DNA from: Bacteroidota bacterium
GTDB lineage: Bacteria; Bacteroidota; Bacteroidia; Bacteroidales; B39-G9
Assembly (NCBI GenBank): GCA_030592465.1
Contig: JAUVJB010000055.1
Location: 1-13,816, forward strand
Direction: 5' to 3'
Length of the DNA: 13,816 nucleotides
The notes under the pieces are model-generated. The model did no database searches, was not told the origin of the DNA, and saw only the letters and a program-made list of their open reading frames with translations. A program made the position numbers and the translations under genes. Shown in pieces: positions 5,497-11,562 of the stretch. Within the stretch, counting starts at the first letter, position 1; each line of letters opens with the position of its first letter.

Positions 5497-7377
5497 ATGT
5501 CAGAGAACGCTAAAGACAAAAAATTATTTGAAGAATTTCCACCTGTCTCAACTGCAGATTGGGAGGCTAAAATTAAGATAGATCTTAAAGGTGCTGATTA
5601 TGACAAGAAATTAATATGGAAAACCATTGACGGTTTTAATGTTAAACCATATTATCGTGCCGAAGATCTTAAAAATATTAGTTATTTAAACGTACATCCT
5701 GATGAATTTCCTTTTGTAAGAGGAAACAATAAAAACAACAATGGCTGGTTAATTCGTCAAGATATAAATGTTAAAAATTTCTCGGAAGCTAATAAAAAAG
5801 CTCGTTTATTTTTAGAAAAAGGTACTCAATCACTTAATTTTATTATTGATAATGAACCTGCTAAAGATGAGTTAAACACATTATTAAAAGACATTGCTGT
5901 TGAAAAATTTGAGCTTAATTTTGTTTGTGAAAAATATTCACTTTTATTATTAAAAAACTTAATTAGCATATTCCAATCAAAAAACATTGACTTAAAAAAA
6001 GTTACCGGCTCAATTGGTTTTGATCCTCTATGCTCTTTTTCTTTAAGAGGTAAATTCTTTGACACAGAAGAAACAGCATTAAACGAATGTAAGAATCTTA
6101 TTGAAGAAGCTAAAGAATTGCCGAATTTTAAAGTAATAGCTGTTAACGGGAAATATTTTAATAACTCAGGCTCATCAATAGTTGAAGAGTTAGCTTTTAG
6201 TATAGCTACAGGTAATGAATACATTTCGCTACTAACAGACAAGGGATTATCAGTTGATGAAATCGCTAATCGTATTAAATTTAATTTAGCAGTTGGCTCA
6301 AATTATTTTTTAGAAATAGCAAAAATAAGAGCCGCTCGTTTACTTTGGGCAAATATTGTTAAAGCATACAATCCTAAAAATAAAGAAACAGGGAAAATGT
6401 ATATTCATTCTACAACGTCAGAATGGAACAAAACAATTTATGACCCTTATGTAAATTTGTTACGCTCAACAACAGAAACAATGTCGTCGGTTATTGGAGG
6501 CACAGATTCTTTAACTGTTAATCCTTTCAATTCAATTTATGAGTCTCCAACTGATTTTTCAGAACGCATTGCACGAAATCAACAAATAATTGTAAAAGAA
6601 GAGAGTTATTTCGATAAAATTGTTGACCCTTCAGCAGGTTCATATTATATTGAAAACTTAACTAATTCAATTGCTGAAAATGCCTGGCAATTATTTCTTG
6701 AAACGGAGCAACAAGGCGGTTACATAAAAGCATTAAAGAATAATTTTATTCAAAATAAAATTAAAGAAACAGCTCAAAAACGAGACCTTGCTATTGCAAC
6801 AAGAAAAAAAAAATTTTTAGGAACTAACCAGTTCCCTAATTTTAATGAACATATCGATAAAAAAATATCATCGGAAACAATAAATCGAAAAGATTTAACT
6901 GAAAAGGATGCTATTATCGAAACATTAAAACCTTACAGAGCCACTCATGCTTTTGAGCAATTAAGGTTAAAAACAGATAGATTTGCAAAAACAAATAAAC
7001 GACCACTAGCATTTATGTTTACCTTTGGTAATATTGGAATGAGAAAAGCAAGAGCTCAATTTGCCTGCAACTTTTTTGCTTGTGCCGGTTTTGAAGTTGT
7101 TGATAATAACGGGTTTAAAACAATTGACCAAGGTGTTGACGCTTGCATTAAAAATAAAGCTGATATTGTTGTTGTTTGCAGCTCAGACGATGAATATGCA
7201 AATATAGTACCTGAAATTTACGAAAAACTAAAAAATAATGCTATTATTGTTGTAGCAGGTTATCCTAAAGCAATAATTGATGATTTAAAATCAAAAGGAA
7301 TTAAACATTTTATTCATGTTAAAACAAATATTCTTGAATCATTACAAAATTTTCAAAATGAATTAGGGATAGAATAG
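5497..7377 (+). CDS. mutA: Methylmalonyl-CoA mutase small (beta) subunit
   Basis: A 626-residue subunit of the B12-dependent mutase that interconverts succinyl-CoA and (R)-methylmalonyl-CoA in propionate metabolism. Residues about 30-480 form the mutase barrel-like domain (NNGWLIRQDINV, LARLLW-type helix at AKIRAARLLWANIVKAYNPK, FSERIARNQQIIVKEESYFD, VDPSAGSYYIENLTN). Residues about 505-626 match the cobalamin-binding fold, but the D-x-H-x-x-G signature is replaced by FGNIGMRKAR (510-519). There is no cobalt-ligating His, as expected for the non-catalytic small subunit. Length and architecture are normal. The start is supported by a nearby -7 box. It normally sits directly before mutB; here 673 bp intervene. 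Cytoplasmic, working as a heterodimer with the mutB product. Confidence 0.95.
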   Translation: MSENAKDKKLFEEFPPVSTADWEAKIKIDLKGADYDKKLIWKTIDGFNVKPYYRAEDLKNISYLNVHPDEFPFVRGNNKNNNGWLIRQDINVKNFSEANKKARLFLEKGTQSLNFIIDNEPAKDELNTLLKDIAVEKFELNFVCEKYSLLLLKNLISIFQSKNIDLKKVTGSIGFDPLCSFSLRGKFFDTEETALNECKNLIEEAKELPNFKVIAVNGKYFNNSGSSIVEELAFSIATGNEYISLLTDKGLSVDEIANRIKFNLAVGSNYFLEIAKIRAARLLWANIVKAYNPKNKETGKMYIHSTTSEWNKTIYDPYVNLLRSTTETMSSVIGGTDSLTVNPFNSIYESPTDFSERIARNQQIIVKEESYFDKIVDPSAGSYYIENLTNSIAENAWQLFLETEQQGGYIKALKNNFIQNKIKETAQKRDLAIATRKKKFLGTNQFPNFNEHIDKKISSETINRKDLTEKDAIIETLKPYRATHAFEQLRLKTDRFAKTNKRPLAFMFTFGNIGMRKARAQFACNFFACAGFEVVDNNGFKTIDQGVDACIKNKADIVVVCSSDDEYANIVPEIYEKLKNNAIIVVAGYPKAIIDDLKSKGIKHFIHVKTNILESLQNFQNELGIE

Positions 7378-7382
7378 TTGAA

Positions 7383-7405
7383 AGTATAAAGTTTATACTA
7401 TAAAC
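7383..7405. repeat. Overlapping small palindromes after mutA
   Basis: AGTATAAA-G-TTTATACT (7383-7399) overlaps GTTTATA-C-TATAAAC (7391-7405), giving two mutually exclusive hairpins six bases after the mutA stop. No T-tract follows, so a terminator is not supported. They may mark the upstream edge of the inserted segment. Confidence 0.35.
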
Positions 7406-7430
7406 GGTTATAATTTTAACATAACATTAT

Positions 7431-7520
7431 AGTCATTGATTGTCATTGATTGTCATTGATTGTCATTGATTGTCATTGATTGTCATTGATTGTCATTAGT
7501 AGTCATTAGTAGTCATTTAT
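7431..7520 (+). repeat. 10-bp tandem repeat array, nine GTCATT units
   Basis: Nine direct 10-bp units: AGTCATTGAT once, TGTCATTGAT five times (7441-7490), TGTCATTAGT, AGTCATTAGT and AGTCATTTAT. The exact central copies suggest recent expansion by slippage or recombination. The period is close to one DNA helical turn. The array stops 31 bases before the four-helix-bundle start codon and ends at a TAGTTTTG box. It is complementary to the AATGAC array that follows the gene. Confidence 0.95.
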
Positions 7521-7527
7521 AGTTTTG
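7520..7527 (+). promoter_or_regulatory. Candidate -7 box for the four-helix-bundle gene
   Basis: TAGTTTTG fits TAnnTTTG perfectly and is identical to the mutA box. The last base of the tandem array is its first base. The expected -33 position falls inside the array and reads TTAG rather than TTG, so the promoter may be weak. Confidence 0.35.
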
Positions 7528-7551
7528 ATAGTCAATTAAAAGTTAATATAT

Positions 7552-7935
7552 ATGAAATTAGAAGAATTAAAAGTTTATCAATTATCAATGGAAATTGGTG
7601 AAAGAGTATGGGAAATAGTAGTAAAATGGGATTATTTTTCTAAAGATACAATTGGTAAACAATTAGTAAGAGCTGTTGATTCAGTGGCTGCAAATTTGAG
7701 TGAAGGATTCGGCAGATATCATTACAAAGAAGCCAAAAATTTTAGCTATTATTCAAGAGGTTCTCTTTATGAAACCAAAACATGGTTAACCAAAGCTTTT
7801 AATCGTAAATTGATAACCAAAGATAATTTTAATTCCTTTCAATCTGATATAAATATAATGGGTATAAAATTAAACAATTATATAAATTCAATTGGTAAAG
7901 TAAATACAAATAATAAAACGAATGACAATAAATGA
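7552..7935 (+). CDS. Four-helix-bundle protein of the 23S rRNA intervening-sequence family
   Basis: A 127-residue protein of the four-helix-bundle / IVS family (Pfam PF05635, TIGR02436 type). The family pattern is clear: an N-terminal helix (ELKVYQLSMEIGERVWEIVV), then a V-x-x-A-A-N-L-S-E-G-F-G-R core (about 44-56), then YYSRGSLYETKTWLTKAF. Such genes were first found inside intervening sequences of bacterial 23S rRNA. The same fold is used by Avd in diversity-generating retroelements. Its biochemical role is unsettled. Here it lies between mutA and mutB, bracketed by complementary repeat arrays. Its last codons (T-N-D-N-K-stop) are made of the AATGAC repeat, and the TGA stop is the centre of the second repeat unit. 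No reverse transcriptase or template repeat is visible, so a DGR role is not supported. The family call is firm; the function is unknown. Confidence 0.9.
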   Translation: MKLEELKVYQLSMEIGERVWEIVVKWDYFSKDTIGKQLVRAVDSVAANLSEGFGRYHYKEAKNFSYYSRGSLYETKTWLTKAFNRKLITKDNFNSFQSDINIMGIKLNNYINSIGKVNTNNKTNDNK

Positions 7936-7976
7936 CATGAAATTAATGACAATTAATGACGGCGAAGCCAACTGAC
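7921..7976 (+). repeat. AATGAC array closing the four-helix-bundle cassette
   Basis: AATGAC begins at 7921, 7931, 7945 and 7955, with a degenerate ACTGAC at 7971. Spacings are 10, 14, 10 and 16. The first copies overlap the 3' end of the four-helix-bundle gene. The 20 bases 7941-7960 can pair in RNA with 20 bases of the left array (for example 7442-7461), with two G-U pairs and no mismatch. The final part, TAATGACGGCGAAGCCAA, recurs inverted upstream of mutA. Confidence 0.85.
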
Positions 7977-8050
7977 ATTAAACAAATAACAAATCATATT
8001 ATGCAAAATATATCTACGCAAAATTTGAAGTATAACTTAATAACAAAAAA

Positions 8051-10195
8051 ATGAAACCGGATTTTAAAAATATAAATCCGCCAGCTGGCGGACAATCAAT
8101 TTCAGACAAAGAATGGAATAAGCAAAACCATAATGAAAACAATTGGTTAACACCCGAACAAATCTCTGTAAAGAATGTTTACACAAAAGACGACTTGCTT
8201 AACATGGAGCATCTTAATTATGCGGCGGGAATACCACCATATTTAAGAGGACCTTACTCAACAATGTATGTGATGCGACCATGGACTATTCGTCAATATG
8301 CTGGATTTTCAACAGCAGAAGAATCAAATGCTTTTTATAGAAGAAATCTATCTGCCGGTCAAAAAGGATTGTCAGTTGCATTCGATTTAGCAACTCACAG
8401 AGGATACGATTCTGACCACCCTCGCGTTGTTGGTGATGTTGGAAAAGCCGGAGTTGCTATTGACTCAATACTTGACATGAAAATTCTTTTCGATCAAATC
8501 CCTTTAGATAAAATGTCTGTTTCAATGACAATGAACGGTGCAGTGCTTCCTGTTTTGGCATTTTATATTGTATCGGGATTAGAACAAGGAGTTCCTTTAG
8601 AACAATTGGCAGGTACTATCCAAAACGATATTTTAAAAGAATTCATGGTTAGAAATACATATATCTATCCACCTGAATTTTCAATGCGTATTATTGCTGA
8701 TATTTTTGAATACACATCACAAAAAATGCCAAAATTTAATTCAATAAGTATATCGGGTTATCACATGCAAGAAGCCGGTGCAACTAATGATATTGAATTA
8801 GCTTATACATTGGCTGACGGATTAGAATATTTACGAGCCGGTGTTAATGCAGGTATTGATATTGATGCTTTTGCACCTCGTTTATCATTCTTCTGGGGTA
8901 TTGGCATGAACCACTTTATGGAAATTGCCAAACTTAGAGCTGCACGTATGTTATGGGCAAAAATCGTAAAAAAATTTAATCCAAAAAATCCTAAATCTTT
9001 AGCATTGCGTACACACTGCCAAACATCAGGATGGAGTTTAACCGAACAAGACCCATACAACAATATTACACGAACATGTATTGAGGCAATGGCTGCAACT
9101 TTAGGTCATACACAATCGTTACACACAAATGCACTTGACGAAGCAATAGCATTGCCAACAGATTTTTCTGCACGAATTGCCCGTAACACACAAATATATA
9201 TTCAAGAAGAAACAAACATTTGTCGTTCGGTTGATCCTTGGGCAGGTTCTTATTATGTTGAAACATTAACTAACGAAATAGCTCATAAAGCATGGAAGCT
9301 AATTGAAGAAGTTGAAGAACTTGGAGGAATGGCAAAAGCTATTGAGACAGGTATTCCAAAAATGAGAATTGAAGAGGCTGCCGCACGAAAACAAGCTCGT
9401 ATTGATTCTAATAAAGATACAATAGTCGGAATTAATAAATATAAATTAGAGCATGAAGATCCTATTGATATTCTTGAGGTTGACAATACTGCTGTTCGTG
9501 ATGCTCAACTTATACGATTAAAACAATTAAAAGATAATCGTAACGAAGAAGAAGTTCAGGAAGCATTAAATGCTATTACAAAAGCTGCTGAGACAGGTAA
9601 AGGTAATTTACTTGAATTATCTGTTGACGCTGCAAAAAAACGTGCAAGTTTAGGTGAAATTTCTTATGCTTGCGAAAAAGTATGTGGGAGGTACAAAGCT
9701 GTGATTAGATCAATTTCCGGAGTTTATTCATCAGAATCAAAAAATGATGACGACTTTAAAAAGGCTTGTAAACTTTGCGAAGAGTTTGCTAAAAAAGAGG
9801 GTCGCCAACCTCGTATAATGATTGCTAAAATGGGACAAGACGGACATGACAGAGGCGCTAAAGTAGTTGCAACAGGTTATGCCGATATTGGTTTTGACGT
9901 TGATATCGGGCCTTTATTCCAAACTCCTGCCGAAGCTGCTAAACAAGCTGTTGAAAACGATGTTCATGTTATTGGCGTTTCAAGCCTCGCTGCAGGTCAT
10001 AAAACTTTAATTCCTCAAATAATTGAAGAGTTGAAAAAATTAGGCAGAGAAGATATTATGGTGGTTGCCGGTGGTGTTATACCTACACAAGATTATGATT
10101 TTCTTTACAAAGCAGGTGTAGTCGGCATTTTTGGACCAGGCACTCCTGTTTCTACAAGTGCAATTAAAATGCTTGAGATTTTATTGAAAATGTAA
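8051..10195 (+). CDS. mutB: Methylmalonyl-CoA mutase large (alpha) subunit, B12-binding
   Basis: A 714-residue catalytic subunit of methylmalonyl-CoA mutase. The barrel domain (about 50-560) carries RPWTIRQYAGFST with the active-site Tyr83, TYIYPPEFSMR with Arg213, and SISGYHMQEAGA with His238. These are the counterparts of Tyr89, Arg207 and His244 in the Propionibacterium enzyme. The C-terminal cobalamin domain (about 580-714) carries the D-x-H-x-x-G signature as Asp597, His599 and Gly602, where His599 is the lower cobalt ligand. The later VSSLAAGHKTL and GPGTP stretches are also typical. Everything needed for catalysis is present. One oddity: residues 10-14 (PPAGG) near the N-terminus are encoded by a 16-bp perfect palindrome of repeat type. 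The gene is followed by a terminator. No meaB chaperone gene follows. No promoter of its own is evident, so it probably depends on read-through from mutA. Confidence 0.97.
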   Translation: MKPDFKNINPPAGGQSISDKEWNKQNHNENNWLTPEQISVKNVYTKDDLLNMEHLNYAAGIPPYLRGPYSTMYVMRPWTIRQYAGFSTAEESNAFYRRNLSAGQKGLSVAFDLATHRGYDSDHPRVVGDVGKAGVAIDSILDMKILFDQIPLDKMSVSMTMNGAVLPVLAFYIVSGLEQGVPLEQLAGTIQNDILKEFMVRNTYIYPPEFSMRIIADIFEYTSQKMPKFNSISISGYHMQEAGATNDIELAYTLADGLEYLRAGVNAGIDIDAFAPRLSFFWGIGMNHFMEIAKLRAARMLWAKIVKKFNPKNPKSLALRTHCQTSGWSLTEQDPYNNITRTCIEAMAATLGHTQSLHTNALDEAIALPTDFSARIARNTQIYIQEETNICRSVDPWAGSYYVETLTNEIAHKAWKLIEEVEELGGMAKAIETGIPKMRIEEAAARKQARIDSNKDTIVGINKYKLEHEDPIDILEVDNTAVRDAQLIRLKQLKDNRNEEEVQEALNAITKAAETGKGNLLELSVDAAKKRASLGEISYACEKVCGRYKAVIRSISGVYSSESKNDDDFKKACKLCEEFAKKEGRQPRIMIAKMGQDGHDRGAKVVATGYADIGFDVDIGPLFQTPAEAAKQAVENDVHVIGVSSLAAGHKTLIPQIIEELKKLGREDIMVVAGGVIPTQDYDFLYKAGVVGIFGPGTPVSTSAIKMLEILLKM
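8077..8092. repeat. Palindromic repeat inside the mutB coding sequence
   Basis: TCCGCCAGCTGGCGGA is a 16-bp perfect palindrome and a GC island in AT-rich surroundings. It is translated in frame as part of N-P-P-A-G-G-Q. The core CCGYCAGCTGRCGG is shared with the 18-bp palindrome at 11337-11354 outside genes, which suggests a dispersed repeat family. Confidence 0.7.
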
Positions 10196-10215
10196 CGTTT
10201 AGTAAATAAAAATTT

Positions 10216-10253
10216 AAAAAGTGATGGTATATTATTCTACTATCACTTTTTTT
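10216..10253. terminator. Bidirectional terminator between mutB and the T9SS gene
   Basis: A 14-bp stem (10216-10229 with 10238-10251, one G-T pair) has an 8-base loop, with A residues on the left and T residues on the right, so it can end transcripts from both strands. It starts 20 bases after the mutB stop. The right arm overlaps the last codons of the converging minus-strand gene, whose TAA (10232-10234) lies in the loop. Confidence 0.85.
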
Positions 10254-11176
10254 GTTTCAATTATTATATCATTTAAAATTATCTTAAAAAAATACAAGCC
10301 GGTTTTCAACTTATTTCTATATATATTAATTATTCTTCTATTCCGATATTTTTGACTTTCAACTAATTGTCCTTGAATATTATAAATATTTAATTCAACT
10401 GTTCTGTAATATTTATTAAGGTATAATTTTGTATATGAAGTAAACGGATTAGGATAAATATTGATATCTCCAAAATTCTGCATGGCTTTTATATCTCCAT
10501 AATCAGTATTGGAAATTAACTTAATATTATCAATCATCCAACCTTGTTTATTATTTTGAATACTATCGCTAATAAAATTAAATCTAAGGATAACAGTATC
10601 TCCAGAAAATTCCTGATTGTTTTTTGTTACCTGTAATGACCAAAAAAAACTTGTAGTAACCCATGCATTTGATTTTCCTGAAAATCCTTTTTCTCCATTA
10701 AATAAAGTATCATTTATAGTGTATAAATTAATTCCTGTAGTATTTGGTATGAGACCAAAACAAGAAGAATCATTTATTACATTATCCCATGTTTTGCCAT
10801 TATCAAAAGAAACTGTAAAATAACAACCATCGTTAAGTGTATCTGTATCAAATTTATGTTTAATTTCAACACCAAAACTCATCCAATAATAAACCGGATA
10901 ATTAAATTCTCCAATTAGTAAATCGAAATAAGAACTATTATTAATCGGATAAAAATTAACAGTATCGGTTACAATAGCGTTAGGTGCAGAAAATGCAGAA
11001 TCGAAAAAAAATTTATTTGGAATACCTATTTGCCATAAATTTTGTGATGAAGTATCAATCTTTACATATTCATAAGGATTTTCAAAACAAATTGTGTCGT
11101 GAATATGAATATTGCTTTGTGAAAAAGAACTTATGTATATAAAAATGACAGCTGATAAAAAAAATATTCGTTTCAT
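10232..11176 (-). CDS. Secreted protein with T9SS type A sorting domain
   Basis: A 314-residue protein from the ATG at 11176. It opens with a signal peptide (MKRIFFLSAVIFIYISSFSQ). Residues about 20-225 are a beta-rich region ending in GWMIDNIKLI, reminiscent of jelly-roll adhesion modules (CFTVSFDNGKTWD-like stretch in the middle). The last 75 or so residues are a Por/T9SS type A C-terminal sorting domain (INIYPNPFTSYTKLYL, VELNIYNIQGQLVE, LKTGLYFFKI). The protein is therefore exported by Sec and then across the outer membrane by T9SS, to be anchored or released. The frame stays open to a TTG at 11200. I prefer 11176 because the signal peptide begins there and the predicted transcription start lies near 11191. 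The binding target of the N-terminal part is unknown. Confidence 0.88.
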   Translation of the reverse strand: MKRIFFLSAVIFIYISSFSQSNIHIHDTICFENPYEYVKIDTSSQNLWQIGIPNKFFFDSAFSAPNAIVTDTVNFYPINNSSYFDLLIGEFNYPVYYWMSFGVEIKHKFDTDTLNDGCYFTVSFDNGKTWDNVINDSSCFGLIPNTTGINLYTINDTLFNGEKGFSGKSNAWVTTSFFWSLQVTKNNQEFSGDTVILRFNFISDSIQNNKQGWMIDNIKLISNTDYGDIKAMQNFGDINIYPNPFTSYTKLYLNKYYRTVELNIYNIQGQLVESQKYRNRRIINIYRNKLKTGLYFFKIILNDIIIETKKVIVE

Positions 11177-11197
11177 TGATAAATTATTTTGTTTTTT

Positions 11198-11228
11198 CAA
11201 ATATACAAAACTTATCAGATTATTTCAA
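11198..11228 (-). promoter_or_regulatory. Promoter of the T9SS-sorted protein gene
   Basis: On the minus strand, TTG (11228-11226), a 20-base spacer and TATATTTG (11205-11198) are an exact consensus match. Transcription would begin near 11191, about 15 bases before the ATG at 11176 and downstream of the alternative TTG at 11200. This supports the shorter start. Confidence 0.6.
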
Positions 11229-11336
11229 TATTTATTTTTTACAGCTATCTCAAACTAATTGGAATGTCGCAATTTAAAACATAGATTTTCACGGCAATTT
11301 ATGATACGTAGTTTTTAAATAAAATTATAAAATAAA

Positions 11337-11354
11337 GTCCGTCAGCTGACGGAC
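11337..11354. repeat. 18-bp perfect palindrome, REP-like
   Basis: GTCCGTCAGCTGACGGAC is perfectly self-complementary. Its core matches the palindrome at 8077-8092 inside mutB, with one compensating base-pair change on each side of CAGCTG (T/A for C/G). Compensating change points to selection for, or copying of, the palindrome. Confidence 0.65.
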
Positions 11355-11392
11355 GTCCTGTTTATAGAAAATATTGATATACAGATAATTAA

Positions 11393-11405
11393 GTTCCGTA
11401 GGAAC
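11393..11405. repeat. GTTCCGTAGGAAC hairpin
   Basis: Five-base-pair arms with a GTA loop, followed by AACCTGTAT, which is partly complementary to ATACAG upstream (11380). A longer stem-loop is therefore possible. It looks like another dispersed repeat type in this spacer, but only one copy is present in the window. Confidence 0.4.
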
Positions 11406-11562
11406 AACCTGTATTCATATTATCAATAATTTCATGCGTTTGTCCTGAGATTAAACGTTGTTGATTTGCAAGTTTAAAAAAAAATTAAAATGTATTTCAA
11501 AAATACGTAGTGCTTGAATGAAAACTCAATATTTTCGTAGTGGACTCATTATATACAAAAAA

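Larger units (their letters stand above)
7431..7976. mobile_element. Putative intervening-sequence-like cassette inserted between mutA and mutB
   Basis: The left array, the four-helix-bundle gene and the right array together form a unit whose ends are complementary, with the gene in the would-be loop. It separates two genes that are usually adjacent. Partial similarity of TTGAAAGTATAA (7378-7389) to TTTGAAGTATAAC (8024-8036) at the two outer edges might be a worn target duplication. No transposase or recombinase is encoded, so movement would need outside help. Calling it mobile is an inference from structure. Confidence 0.45.
11206..11562. other. Gene-free spacer with dispersed palindromes
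   Basis: Apart from the promoter at its left end I see no gene in these roughly 350 bases. It holds an 18-bp palindrome (11337-11354), a GTTCC-GTA-GGAAC hairpin (11393-11405) set between partly complementary arms (about 11374-11385 and 11409-11430), and a GTATTT-CAA-AAATAC hairpin (11492-11506). TACGTAGT or TTCGTAGT recurs near 11305, 11505 and 11535. A weak open frame at 11518-11712 overlaps the next gene antisense and is not credible. Confidence 0.5.

Noticed and set aside
5826..6242. Minus-strand ORF of 138 residues inside mutA
   Set aside because: It is a shadow of the mutA coding frame, with no domain features and no promoter.
7431..7520. CRISPR array or direct-repeat/spacer locus
   Set aside because: Units are 10 bp and contiguous with no unique spacers, and no cas genes are present.
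7552..7976. Diversity-generating retroelement, because the four-helix-bundle fold resembles Avd
   Set aside because: No reverse transcriptase, template repeat or variable repeat with adenine-biased differences is seen in the window.
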